64,000 bases of DNA from NCBI GenBank assembly GCA_947458405.1, contig CANGZW010000006.1:1-64000 (forward strand). Reading direction: 5' to 3'. The translations under genes were made by a program, and so were the position numbers. Positions 10,459-19,473 of this stretch are shown here, piece by piece. The notes under the pieces were generated by a model. That model was not told where the DNA came from. It did no database searches and saw only the letters and a program-made list of their open reading frames with translations. Within the stretch, counting starts at the first letter, position 1. Each line of letters begins with the position of its first letter. This DNA comes from Leptospiraceae bacterium (GTDB lineage: Bacteria; Spirochaetota; Leptospiria; Leptospirales; Leptospiraceae).

Positions 10459-11231
10459 TGCCCCCAGTCACAGCCTGTGTTATCACTCTAAATGAAGAGG
10501 ATAACATCAGGCGAATCTTAGATAGTCTATCCTCCTTAGATGAAATCATAATCCTAGATTCAGGTTCTAATGATAAAACTTTAGAAATTGCAACAACTTA
10601 TCCAAAAGTAAAAATTGAGTATAGAAAATTTGATACCTATATCAATCAAAAAAATCACTGCATCAGTTTAGCCAACAATGATTGGGTTTTTTCATTGGAT
10701 GCTGATGAATGTATTACAGAAGAATTAATTAATGAATTAAATAATTTACCTGAAACAATCTGGATAAATAATAAAGGTATAGAATTTCCGAGACTTACCT
10801 TTTATCTCGGAAAATGGGTATATCATGGGGGTTGGTATCCAAATTATCAATTACGTTTGTTTCATAAAAACTCAGGAAAATTTAATGGATTTTTAGTACA
10901 TGAAAGAGTTTCACTCATCGGAAATATATTTAGGGTCAAGTCCCCAATCCTTCACTACTCCTATAAAAATATTTCCGATCATCTAAAGTTTATTGATACA
11001 TATTCAACTCTCACTGCAATTGAGAAATACAACAATGGGAAAAAAACGGGAGTTACATTTTCTATTTTAGAAGGTTTTTATAAGTTTTTTCAAATGTACT
11101 TTATAAAGTTTGGTTTTCTAGATGGTAAAGTTGGAGTGATAATTGCTATTTTAGGAGCATATTATAATTTTTTAAAATATATAAAACTTTATGAATTATC
11201 AATTCAAAATAAAGATAAAAATAATTATTAA
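10458..11231 (+). CDS. Family 2 glycosyltransferase, LPS core (WaaE/KdtX-like)
   Basis: A 257-residue GT-A glycosyltransferase that probably adds a hexose to the LPS inner core at the cytoplasmic face of the inner membrane. The N-terminal VITLNEEDNI starts the Rossmann-like nucleotide-sugar domain, LDSGSNDKT follows, and SLDADE is the metal-binding DxD-type motif. The segment with GKWVYHGGWYPNYQLRLF followed by VHE is typical of the WaaE/KdtX subgroup. It overlaps the GHKL gene by one base and lies two genes after hldD, which supports a core-LPS role. The exact donor and acceptor are not deducible. Confidence 0.87.
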   Translation: MPPVTACVITLNEEDNIRRILDSLSSLDEIIILDSGSNDKTLEIATTYPKVKIEYRKFDTYINQKNHCISLANNDWVFSLDADECITEELINELNNLPETIWINNKGIEFPRLTFYLGKWVYHGGWYPNYQLRLFHKNSGKFNGFLVHERVSLIGNIFRVKSPILHYSYKNISDHLKFIDTYSTLTAIEKYNNGKKTGVTFSILEGFYKFFQMYFIKFGFLDGKVGVIIAILGAYYNFLKYIKLYELSIQNKDKNNY

Positions 11232-11248
11232 ACTATCTCTATTATTTG

Positions 11249-12181
11249 ATGAGTAAAAATAAAACCTTTGAATATAGAATTAAAGCAGGTGAAAATGGAT
11301 TGGAAATTATTGATTTTCTCACAAATAAATTTACTTATCTTTCTTCAAATGAATGGATATTTGAGATTGAGAATAAAAATTTAGTTGTTAAAGATAAAGA
11401 AATAAATCCCCATTATAAATTATGTGAATCTGACGTAATACAATTTATTAGAAATTCATACTCCGAACCTGATGTTGATAAAAATTATGAAATAATTTAT
11501 GAATCTGAAAACTTACTAATCATAAATAAACCGGGAAATCTTCCCGTTCATCCTGCGGGTAGGTACAAAGAGAACACCCTTCTAAGTTTACTAACAGATC
11601 ATAAAAAATATGAAAATTTATTTCCTGCTCATAGACTTGATAGAGAAACTTCCGGTATTCAAATATTTGCAAAAAACAAAATAACAGCTTCTGTTATACA
11701 AAAACAATTTGAGGAAAGAACTATTTATAAGGAGTATATCGTATATATACATGGTATTTTTCCTGAAATGATAAATGCGGTAGGTTATTTAAAAAAGGAT
11801 GAAAAATCAAGAATTAGGAAGAAAAAATCATTTTCTACCAACTTCACAGAAAAAAGTACATTCAGTGATACTATTTTTAAAAATATACTACAAGTAAATA
11901 ATATTTCAAAAGTTTTAGCCATTCCGAAAACAGGTAAAAATCATCAGATTAGAGCTACATTGTTTAGCCTTGGTTATCCAGTATATGGTGATAAAATATA
12001 TGGAAAAGATGAGAATTGTTTTTTAAAATTTATCAATGGTGAAATTGACTTGGAATTCAAAAGGCAGGCACTACATTCATATTCAATTATTATTCCAGAG
12101 AGTAATATGTATCCTAAAATAGAAATTGTAGTACCCGAACCTTTAGAATTAAAAGAAATTTTCAGGCAGGTTGAAAAATAG
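11249..12181 (+). CDS. RluA-family RNA pseudouridine synthase
   Basis: Isomerises uridine to pseudouridine in rRNA or tRNA. The N-terminal 70 residues look like a weak S4-type RNA-binding domain. The catalytic motif is HRLDRETSG, with the nucleophilic Asp at residue 131. IYKEYIVYIHG and KNHQIRATL are further RluA-family motifs. NKPGNLPVHPAG precedes the catalytic loop, as in RluA/RluC/RluD enzymes. The in-frame TTG at 11246 is directly followed by ATG at 11249, which I take as the start. The target position in RNA cannot be told. The 3' end overlaps the convergent DUF35 gene by 20 bases. Confidence 0.9.
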   Translation: MSKNKTFEYRIKAGENGLEIIDFLTNKFTYLSSNEWIFEIENKNLVVKDKEINPHYKLCESDVIQFIRNSYSEPDVDKNYEIIYESENLLIINKPGNLPVHPAGRYKENTLLSLLTDHKKYENLFPAHRLDRETSGIQIFAKNKITASVIQKQFEERTIYKEYIVYIHGIFPEMINAVGYLKKDEKSRIRKKKSFSTNFTEKSTFSDTIFKNILQVNNISKVLAIPKTGKNHQIRATLFSLGYPVYGDKIYGKDENCFLKFINGEIDLEFKRQALHSYSIIIPESNMYPKIEIVVPEPLELKEIFRQVEK

Positions 12182-12497
12182 GCCCAGTTCCGGCTTCCAT
12201 GTGCTTAAATTTTACGGGGTCTCCAATCTTGATATTATCTTTATCAGCGCCTTCAATGATTGTTAAAATTTTAAGACCTTCTTTTAATTCGACAATCGCT
12301 AAAACATAGGGAGCACGATTAGCTAAATGTCCAAATCCAATCATAACAACAGTAAAGGTATAAATAATCCCCTCCCCTTGGAAGGAGTGATTTTTTAAAT
12401 CTTCACTTCCACAATTCGGGCAAATAAAACTCGGTTCCAACATATAAAAATGACAGGATCCACATTGTTTTCCATCTAGGCTTATAATATCATTCAT
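12162..12497 (-). CDS. DUF35 zinc-ribbon/OB-fold protein, thiolase partner
   Basis: A 111-residue protein of the Zn-ribbon plus OB-fold family (DUF35/ChsH2-like) that pairs with thiolases or related acyl-CoA enzymes. The N-terminal ribbon is CGSC followed by CPNC (residues 12-31). After it come the OB-fold strands, with GEGIIYTFTVV and APYVLAIVEL. Its start overlaps the stop of the thiolase gene by 4 bases, the usual genetic linkage. It may tune specificity or assembly of that thiolase, by analogy with known DUF35-thiolase complexes. Confidence 0.88.
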   Translation of the reverse strand: MNDIISLDGKQCGSCHFYMLEPSFICPNCGSEDLKNHSFQGEGIIYTFTVVMIGFGHLANRAPYVLAIVELKEGLKILTIIEGADKDNIKIGDPVKFKHMEAGTGPIFQPA

Positions 12498-13660
12498 TCA
12501 AAATCTCTCTGCAGAATATTCACTACACATACCGCACCCGGACCACCTAAAACATGTGTTAAAGCAGTCCTTGCATTTTTTACCTGTCTTTCTCCAGAGG
12601 TTTCCCTCAATTGATAAACCATTTCTACTACCTGTCCTACACCGGTAGCACCTATAGGATGCCCTTTTGCTTTTAAGCCCCCTGAAGTATTTACGGGCAA
12701 TTTTCCACCTAATCTTGAGTGACCATCTAAAGTAAATCCACCACCCTTCCCCTTTTCAACAAATCCCAGGTCTTCAAGGTTAATAATTTCAGTGATCGTA
12801 AAACAATCATGGCATTCAAGTACATCGATATCTTTTCTATCCACTCCTGCCATTTTGAATGCCTGAAATGCGGCCTTTTCAGTTGCAGGAAAAGATACAG
12901 AATCTCTCTTCATCGATAGGGTAAAATAATCTCCCCCCTGTCCAGTTCCCTTCACCAAGATTGGTTTTTTGGATATTGATTTAGCTTTTTCTCTTGTAGT
13001 TAAAATTACAGCAGTAGCCGCATCGGTCACAAGAGACATATCATGAAAACCAAAGGGGGTAGTTACTATTCTTGCATTTAAAATATTCTTTAAGGGTATG
13101 ACTTTTTGTTTGTGGGCAAATGGATTTTTACTTCCATGGAAATAATTTTTTTCAGCTACCACGCCCAACATTTCTCTGGTTGTGCCAAATTCATGCATAT
13201 GTCGAATAGCATTCAAGGCAAAACCAGATGGACCCGAAACACAAAATCCCCCTTCAAATTCACTATCCTGACCTCGTGATACAATCTCCATAGTTGTTGT
13301 GGGATCTTTTGTATTCATCTTTTCGACACCAAACACAAGGACTGTGTCATATGCACCACTAGCGATCGCATCAAATCCTGCCTTAAATGCCAATCCACCC
13401 GAAGCACAGGCTCCCTCTAATTTCATAGCGGGTCTATCGCCCAAGCCCAAAACGGTGGCAACATATGAGCCCATGGTGTTTTGATTGTTGAATTCCTGCC
13501 CGGCATAATTTCCAACAAAAACTGCTTGGATTTCTTTTCTATCTATTCCAGAATCTTGTATTACACCATTTCCTGCTTCAGAGACTAAATCCCGTAACAT
13601 CCTTTTGGAATGATTCCCATGAACTGTCTCGTAAGCGCCGATAATTGAAACTTCTCTCAT
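12494..13660 (-). CDS. Thiolase-superfamily acyl-CoA acetyltransferase (SCP-x-like)
   Basis: A 388-residue thiolase of the type encoded beside DUF35 proteins. It probably carries out thiolytic cleavage or condensation of acyl-CoAs. The nucleophilic Cys85 lies in EGACASGG. HDCFTITEI and GHPIGATG carry the active-site His residues. The C-terminal GGPGAVCVVN is of the SCP-2 thiolase type rather than the CxGGG of classical FadA. It lies between the DUF35 gene and an SDR reductase gene on the same strand, with very small gaps, so the three form an operon. The substrate chain length is unknown. Confidence 0.9.
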   Translation of the reverse strand: MREVSIIGAYETVHGNHSKRMLRDLVSEAGNGVIQDSGIDRKEIQAVFVGNYAGQEFNNQNTMGSYVATVLGLGDRPAMKLEGACASGGLAFKAGFDAIASGAYDTVLVFGVEKMNTKDPTTTMEIVSRGQDSEFEGGFCVSGPSGFALNAIRHMHEFGTTREMLGVVAEKNYFHGSKNPFAHKQKVIPLKNILNARIVTTPFGFHDMSLVTDAATAVILTTREKAKSISKKPILVKGTGQGGDYFTLSMKRDSVSFPATEKAAFQAFKMAGVDRKDIDVLECHDCFTITEIINLEDLGFVEKGKGGGFTLDGHSRLGGKLPVNTSGGLKAKGHPIGATGVGQVVEMVYQLRETSGERQVKNARTALTHVLGGPGAVCVVNILQRDFE

Positions 13661-13664
13661 TGTA

Positions 13665-14426
13665 TTACATCCCTATTGCGGCACCGCCATCTACACGAAG
13701 AACAGTACCGGTTATATACCCTGCATCCTCTCCCAAATAAAATTTAGCAGTCCCGGCAACATCATCCGGTGTAGCTAATTTTTTAAGGGGAACCATTTCG
13801 CTTAGCTTCTTTTTAATATCATCAGGCAAAGCATCTGTCATATCTGTTTGAATAAATCCTGGGCATATTGCATTTACAGTTACTCCCCTTCCGGAAAATT
13901 CCCTTGCGGAAACTTTAGTCAAAGCAATTACACCAGCCTTTGATGATGAGTAATTTGCTTGGGCCGCTTGACCGATTAATCCCGAAACTGAAGATATATT
14001 TACTATCCTACCCGTAGGGGATTTTAAAATTAATTTAGAGGCAGATTTGGTCATCAAGAATACACCTTTGAGATTCACATCAATAACCATATCCCAGTCT
14101 GCTTCTGTGATTCTCATGAGAAGATTATCCTTTAGAACTCCAGCATTATTTACTAAAAAATCCAATCGACCAAATTCAATTTTAACCTGGTTTATGGCTG
14201 AAATACAATCTGCTTCTTTAGTTACATTGCAGGCTACACCTAAAGTTTTGACATTATAAGTGTTTTTAACTTCTAGAGCGGCTTTTTGGACTGCTTCTGG
14301 ATTCAAATCCAAAATAACAATATTAGTTCCTTCTTTTGCAATACGATTTACTATTGCTCTTCCCAAGCCCCTTGGTGATGCAGAACCAGTAACTAATGCT
14401 ACCTTATCTTTAAAATATTCTGCCAT
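13665..14426 (-). CDS. SDR-family 3-oxoacyl reductase (FabG-like)
   Basis: Short-chain dehydrogenase of 253 residues, probably NAD(P)H-dependent 3-oxoacyl-ACP/CoA reductase or the reverse 3-hydroxyacyl dehydrogenase. The cofactor motif is [12 protein letters not shown] near residue 14. NNAG follows at about 92, the catalytic Ser is in NISSVSG, and the pair YSSSK supplies Tyr and Lys. The C-terminal [11 protein letters not shown] is typical of FabG. Its 3' end is four bases from the thiolase start. Linkage to a thiolase suggests a beta-oxidation-like or PHB-type pathway rather than the main fatty-acid synthase, which is an inference. Confidence 0.88.
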   Translation of the reverse strand: MAEYFKDKVALVTGSASPRGLGRAIVNRIAKEGTNIVILDLNPEAVQKAALEVKNTYNVKTLGVACNVTKEADCISAINQVKIEFGRLDFLVNNAGVLKDNLLMRITEADWDMVIDVNLKGVFLMTKSASKLILKSPTGRIVNISSVSGLIGQAAQANYSSSKAGVIALTKVSAREFSGRGVTVNAICPGFIQTDMTDALPDDIKKKLSEMVPLKKLATPDDVAGTAKFYLGEDAGYITGTVLRVDGGAAIGM

Positions 14427-14465
14427 ACGATTTCCTATATTTTTTATAAAATTAATGTTATTTTA

Positions 14466-15650
14466 TTAAATGTATATTGTACTATCAATTAAATTTATTC
14501 TTAAAGATTGTTTGCAATCCTTATCTTTAGAAACAAAAGTTAAATTCATATCTTTAATTACTTCATAATCAAAAAACAAAAATCCTACACAGGTTGAAGA
14601 ATCATTACAGAAAGTCTGAGTAGTGATCAAAGTATCGGGTAAATTATCATCTCCTTGAAGATAGATATCGACCGCATTATAATAGATTAAGGTTAGAAAG
14701 CTACTAGCATTTGCCGAAATTATCGTTCCAAAAAAATCTGACGACACTAATGATATTGTTGTGCCTGAATCATTCACCTTCTTAGAGTCAAATTTACCAT
14801 CAGAAAAATCTTCTTTCATATAAGACACAACTGAATCGATATCATCTGCTGTTACAACTCCATCCGATTTCCCATCCATATCCGCCACAGTTCCAGTTGT
14901 AACCCCACCTTTAGAATCAGCAAGTGAAATGATTGCACCTAATCTCATTGTGGATTTTTCAGTGGAGGGTTCGATTTCCTCTAATAGAGAAGTTTCTCCA
15001 TAAAAAAAAGATTTTCTCACACTCACATTTGCAAGTAAAATTAGATTTGTTGTTTCACTAGTTGGATTTTGTAATCTTAAGGCTACAAACCTTCTTTCAG
15101 CAATAGTCGTAAAAGGTGATACATTTAAAAATTTATATACTCCGTCCACCCCGCGACTTGACGATGCAAATGATACGGGTTCTTTATAGATAGCACACAC
15201 ATTTCTACTTCCCAACCAGCTTATTGTAGTTGTTACTTTTGTTTTTGGTATTAACGAAGTCATATAAGAATTTTGAGAGGGTGTTACCACCAAACAAATA
15301 GGTGTTCCAATACTTATATAAGAAACCATATACTGACCACCTGAATCGGTACTTCCAGTTCCAAGGATTGTAGAAAGTGGATTAATTGTACTTCCAGTAA
15401 CACATGATCCAGAAGAAGGAACTGTGGTGACAGTAACATTTCCAAAGGCTACAAAACCGGGAGCTGTGACTACTCCTTTGACAATCATTCTATCTTTGTG
15501 TAAGGATAGTCTACTGTATAAAATAGCAGTTAAATTTTCATCTACTTGTTGCCTGCCACAAGAAAGAAGTAATACTAAAAAGATAGATATTTTTGCGATC
15601 GATAGATAGAATTTATTTAGTTTAATATCAATAGAACGAATAATATTCAT
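14466..15650 (-). CDS. Hypothetical lipoprotein
   Basis: A 394-residue putative lipoprotein. The N-terminus has a long basic segment, then a hydrophobic stretch (about 20-30) ending at lipobox LLLSC. The mature part is rich in Ser, Thr and Val and looks all-beta. The segment VTAPGFVAFGNVTVTTVP resembles carboxypeptidase-regulatory-like/Ig-type repeats seen in secreted proteins. Near residue 270 TVADMDGKSDGVVTADDI is a single dockerin/EF-hand-like Asp-rich loop. No family is recognised with confidence. It lies alone between fabG-like and acyl-CoA ligase genes. Confidence 0.75.
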   Translation of the reverse strand: MNIIRSIDIKLNKFYLSIAKISIFLVLLLSCGRQQVDENLTAILYSRLSLHKDRMIVKGVVTAPGFVAFGNVTVTTVPSSGSCVTGSTINPLSTILGTGSTDSGGQYMVSYISIGTPICLVVTPSQNSYMTSLIPKTKVTTTISWLGSRNVCAIYKEPVSFASSSRGVDGVYKFLNVSPFTTIAERRFVALRLQNPTSETTNLILLANVSVRKSFFYGETSLLEEIEPSTEKSTMRLGAIISLADSKGGVTTGTVADMDGKSDGVVTADDIDSVVSYMKEDFSDGKFDSKKVNDSGTTISLVSSDFFGTIISANASSFLTLIYYNAVDIYLQGDDNLPDTLITTQTFCNDSSTCVGFLFFDYEVIKDMNLTFVSKDKDCKQSLRINLIDSTIYI

Positions 15651-15745
15651 AATATATTCATTACTTACACTAAAGGTTGGAATATCTAGTAAATTTCATT
15701 GTTGGAGTAGCATTTGCTAAGAAAATTAATTCTAAAAAATATAGT

Positions 15746-15784
15746 TACTCTAAATATTTTCCTAACTTGAAAATATTTAGAGTA
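15746..15784 (-). terminator. Terminator hairpin after the acyl-CoA ligase gene
   Basis: A perfect 16-bp stem pairs 15746-15761 with 15769-15784 around a seven-base loop (core ACTCTAAATATTTTC and its complement). It sits 11 bases beyond the stop of the leftward acyl-CoA ligase gene. The U-tract is modest. Confidence 0.6.
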
Positions 15785-15794
15785 TTATTGGGTC

Positions 15795-17717
15795 TTATTT
15801 ATAAACTTCAGCTATTTTATCTTTATACTTTTCAGTGATAACATGTCTCTTTAATTTCATTAAATTAGTCATCTCATCCCCTACTTCAAACGGTTTGGAT
15901 ATTATAAAAAATGGTGTTACCTGTTCAAAGGATTTAAATCCATTTTTAGCACTATTTAAATCTTTGATTTCTTTTTTGTATAGATCAAATACTTTAGGAT
16001 TCTGAATCAGTGCATTGTCATCGGATTCCGGGATTCCATTGTCCTTAGCCCACTCTCTCAGGTAATTAAATTCAGGCACGATTATAGCTCCTAAATTTTT
16101 TTGATCCTGTCCGATAACCATAATCTGACCAACATATTTAGATTCGGAAATTTTGTTTTCTATTGGTACAGGTTCAACGTTTTCCCCACCCAATAGAACT
16201 ATGGTCTCTTTAGCACGTCCGGTGATTGTTAGGGTATCTTTAAAGTTAATCATACCCAAATCTCCGGTATCCATCCAACCATCCTTGAGAGCTTTCGCAG
16301 TTGCTTCTGGATTTTTATAGTATCCCTTCATAACCTGCGGTCCTCGAACAAAGATAATCCCTTTTACGCCCCTAGGACCCTCTATACTGCCATCTAAATC
16401 TACTGTGGTAATTACATTACCATCAAATCCTCTCAATTGTAATTCTGTACGGGGAGCGACGGGACCAACAGATCCCATCACCATTTTATCCCATGTTCTA
16501 CAAGAGATAACAGGAGCAGTTTCAGTCATACCGTACCCTTCTATTACGTTCAAACCAATATCATTAAAAAAAGCATCCACATGCCTTTGCAATGCACCAC
16601 CACCGGATACAGTTGCTTTTAAGTCTCCACCGGTAGCTTTTCTAATATTCGATAAAACAACTAAATCAAATAATTTGTATGGGAAAAAGAGTACTATTAC
16701 CTGAAGTAAACTAAAAATTCCCCTAAATAAAGATAAAATTAAATTTCTTCCTTCGTAATCTACTTCATTCCCAGAAATAAATCTTGTCGCTTTGTGGTAA
16801 TTTTTGGAAAAAAAGTAAGCTGTATTAAAAAGAGCTTTTCTAAATGGAGTGGTCTGTTTAGGATCATTAATTCTGGAATAGATACCCATATAAATACTTT
16901 CCCATAGTCTAGGAGCAGAAGCCATAAACGTGGGCTTACACTTTTGAAAATCATCTCTCATATCCCTTACATTTGTAAAATATGTGGATCCTCCTACATG
17001 CACGGAACCATACATAAACACCCTCTCGAAAATATGCCAGACAGGAAGAATTGACATCATTCTCTCTTCAGATCCAATCTCAATTACAGGCAAAACATCT
17101 GTTAATTGAAACAACATGTTTTTATGAGAAAGCATAACTCCCTTAGGTTGCCCTGTTGTTCCTGAAGTGTAAATCAAAGTAAATAAATCACCATCTTTAA
17201 TTTGAAGAATTCTGGTTTCTGCTTTTTTAGAACCACCTTCTCTTAATTTTTTCCCTCTATCAATTAAATCCTGTAACTTTAAAGCACCTTCTGCTTTAGA
17301 TTTTGGATCCATAACGACTATTGTTTTTACATTGGGGAGTTTTGGTCTGACTTTGTTTAGTTTTTCTAGCATTTTATCATGTTCAACAAAAACTAATTTT
17401 GCTTCGGAATGATTTAAAATGTATTCTAACTCAGTTTCTGTAACATCTGTTCCACGAGGAACATTGGCCGCACCCGCAGAGAGAACACCACAATCAACAA
17501 TTGCCCACTCAACTCTATGATCTGCCATCAATCCAATGTTTTCACGGGCATTAACTCCCATATTTATCAACTCTTCTGCAAGAGCCATTCCAGTCTCATG
17601 AACAAATTTAAAAGAAGCGGGTTGATATTTTTTCTTCTCATCTTTTGAATAAAAAGCGCCTTTCTCCCCGAATTTTTGGGCCGCCTCTTTATAAACTTCC
17701 GCTAAATTACTAGCCAT
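15795..17717 (-). CDS. Long-chain fatty acid-CoA ligase
   Basis: AMP-forming acyl-CoA synthetase of 640 residues that activates long-chain fatty acids for degradation or lipid synthesis. The P-loop is YTSGTTGQPKGVMLSHKN (about 190-207). EGYGMTETAP is the acyl/adenine-binding motif, and GWMDTGDLG with TGRAKE the C-terminal adenylation motifs. It is closer to the eukaryote-like ACSL/FAA branch, with an inserted hydrophobic segment LFRGIFSLLQVIVLFFPYKL near 335-355 that may sit at the membrane. I choose the ATG at 17717 (MASNLAEV) with AGGAG eight bases upstream, rather than the TTG six bases earlier. Confidence 0.92.
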   Translation of the reverse strand: MASNLAEVYKEAAQKFGEKGAFYSKDEKKKYQPASFKFVHETGMALAEELINMGVNARENIGLMADHRVEWAIVDCGVLSAGAANVPRGTDVTETELEYILNHSEAKLVFVEHDKMLEKLNKVRPKLPNVKTIVVMDPKSKAEGALKLQDLIDRGKKLREGGSKKAETRILQIKDGDLFTLIYTSGTTGQPKGVMLSHKNMLFQLTDVLPVIEIGSEERMMSILPVWHIFERVFMYGSVHVGGSTYFTNVRDMRDDFQKCKPTFMASAPRLWESIYMGIYSRINDPKQTTPFRKALFNTAYFFSKNYHKATRFISGNEVDYEGRNLILSLFRGIFSLLQVIVLFFPYKLFDLVVLSNIRKATGGDLKATVSGGGALQRHVDAFFNDIGLNVIEGYGMTETAPVISCRTWDKMVMGSVGPVAPRTELQLRGFDGNVITTVDLDGSIEGPRGVKGIIFVRGPQVMKGYYKNPEATAKALKDGWMDTGDLGMINFKDTLTITGRAKETIVLLGGENVEPVPIENKISESKYVGQIMVIGQDQKNLGAIIVPEFNYLREWAKDNGIPESDDNALIQNPKVFDLYKKEIKDLNSAKNGFKSFEQVTPFFIISKPFEVGDEMTNLMKLKRHVITEKYKDKIAEVYK

Positions 17718-18152
17718 TACCAATTCTCCTTTGCTCTTTTTTATTTCCCAATGTATTATTAATAAATTAAAATATTATAATCACTCTAATTTAAAGTTAA
17801 AACTTGTGGAATTTTAATGCAACAATAATCAACTCATAATAAAAAAAAGATAGTATATTTTATATCACTTAATATTAATATTCAACTTATTATTTTAATT
17901 AATAAATTACCAAAAATTATGTTAGTTATTTTTCTATTAATAATCGACAAGTTACTAAAAATATCATAATTAAATAAAAGTGGAATATATATTTCTTACG
18001 TATATAAATACATTCAAAAAGATTATCAATAAATTTTCTAAAATAATGAATAAAATCTCTAATTTTAATTTTCATGGAAAACTTGAATTTAAAAAAAAAT
18101 TCCATTGAGAATTCATCCTATTATAAAAATTATGTTAGACATCGGGGAAAAA
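17718..18152. other. AT-rich divergent intergenic region
   Basis: About 435 bases between the leftward acyl-CoA ligase gene and the rightward ECF sigma factor gene. It is extremely AT-rich, with repeated TTAATA and AATTAAT tracts and no reading frame that looks coding. It should hold both promoters, but I cannot name convincing -35/-10 pairs. Any ECF autoregulatory promoter is not recognisable from sequence alone. Confidence 0.5.
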
Positions 18153-18716
18153 ATGACCAATAAGGAGAGAGAATTAGTTCTATTAAATAAGATCCGTTCC
18201 GGAGACAAATCCGCCTATATGGAATTAATCCAACCATATACAGAAAGGCTCCTGCGAAAAGCAATAGCCATGACTAAAAATGATGATGATGCAGAGGATG
18301 TCTTACAGGATGCTCTTATCTCTGGATTTCGCTCTATCGGAAATTTCCGGGCTGATTCAGGTGTCTATACTTGGCTGTACAGAATCGTAATTAATAAATC
18401 AAAAGATTTTTTGTTAAAAACTAAAAATCGCGGAGAAAAGCCAATTTCGGAGGGAGAATATCTAATTCTTGATGAAAGAATGGGATATGAAAAAAAATTA
18501 GAACTTAATGACGAGTCGGATTATCTAATTAAAAAGATTAACTTATTGGACGATGTCTTTAAACAGGTAATAGAGCTAAGATACTTTGAAGAGATGTCTT
18601 ATGCAGAAATTGCCACTGTTTTGGAATGTAACATTGGAACCGTTAAGAGTCGGCTGTTTAAGGCTAAGGAAATTTTGAAACATATGATTTTAAATGATGA
18701 AAAGGGAGAAAAATAA
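18153..18716 (+). CDS. ECF-type RNA polymerase sigma factor
   Basis: A 187-residue sigma-70 family protein containing only regions 2 and 4. Region 2 shows AEDVLQDALISGF and YTWLYRIVINKSKDFL, which contact core RNA polymerase and the -10 element. Region 4 has FEEMSYAEIATVLECN and GTVKSRLFKAKE, the helix-turn-helix for -35 recognition. I choose the ATG at 18153, preceded by GGGGA, over upstream in-frame TTG (18105) and ATG (18132) codons. Its stop directly abuts the GTG of the next gene, a membrane protein that may be its anti-sigma factor. Confidence 0.9.
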   Translation: MTNKERELVLLNKIRSGDKSAYMELIQPYTERLLRKAIAMTKNDDDAEDVLQDALISGFRSIGNFRADSGVYTWLYRIVINKSKDFLLKTKNRGEKPISEGEYLILDERMGYEKKLELNDESDYLIKKINLLDDVFKQVIELRYFEEMSYAEIATVLECNIGTVKSRLFKAKEILKHMILNDEKGEK

Positions 18717-19259
18717 GTGCTACTTAAAAGATTTTTTAGATGGTTTGATGCGAGCTTGAGTGATAATATGGATGAAAGCAATGATGATCGCTCCATTGAG
18801 TGTAGCCTGGTGAGAAGTCTTTCCGATCTCAGAAACAAAGAGATGTCTCAAAAGAAGCTCTCCTCCAAATTTAATGAGAAATTACTTCTCGAATTGTCTA
18901 GAGTGGAACAGGATCCATTAACTTTCAAGCGAAAACTGGAGAACTTTTTACAGAAGCCAAAAACAAGGTTTGCATTAGTTACTGTATCAGTCTTTGTGTT
19001 GGGTTTAGTTTTCTTTTCTAATTTTACCTTTCAGAGAAATATAATTACCAAAATAGATAAATTCGATTTATCATTAGAGACTGCGATGGTCGAGGATGAT
19101 GAATTAGACGAATTGGACGAATTAGATGTAATTACTGACCTAAAAAAAGGCCAGGAGGACATAGACCTATTACGAAAACTAGAAGAATACTATACCGTCC
19201 ATGGTAATATGGAAAAAGCTGACAGAGTTCATTTTAAATTAGAAACTATATCTAAGTAA
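18717..19259 (+). CDS. Putative membrane-bound anti-sigma partner
   Basis: A 180-residue protein beginning at a GTG that immediately follows the sigma factor stop codon. The N-terminal 80 residues are polar and cytoplasmic in character. One transmembrane helix lies at about 82-103 (RFALVTVSVFVLGLVFF). The outside part contains a short acidic repeat, DELDELDELD, encoded by tandem near-identical codons. Position and topology fit an anti-sigma factor, but no zinc-binding HxxxCxxC motif is present, so the assignment rests on context alone. Confidence 0.65.
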   Translation: MLLKRFFRWFDASLSDNMDESNDDRSIECSLVRSLSDLRNKEMSQKKLSSKFNEKLLLELSRVEQDPLTFKRKLENFLQKPKTRFALVTVSVFVLGLVFFSNFTFQRNIITKIDKFDLSLETAMVEDDELDELDELDVITDLKKGQEDIDLLRKLEEYYTVHGNMEKADRVHFKLETISK

Positions 19260-19473
19260 AATTACGTAGTCTCAAGCAGCTTCATACATTTTTATGGGCT
19301 TTTTCCTAGCCCTATACTTTCTACTCAATATATTTCCTCAATGTGATTATAATATCTATCCGTTAATATAATTATAAATGATAAAATTATTTATTTAAAA
19401 ATAGTGCCAAAAAATAAGATTAATATTAATATAATTACTCCTAAAAAAATATGCATAAATAGGGAAAGGTAAA

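Noticed and set aside
19294-19315. Hairpin-like GGGCT/AGCCC after the putative anti-sigma gene
   Set aside because: Only five base pairs, with no T-tract in a useful position. Too weak to call a terminator.
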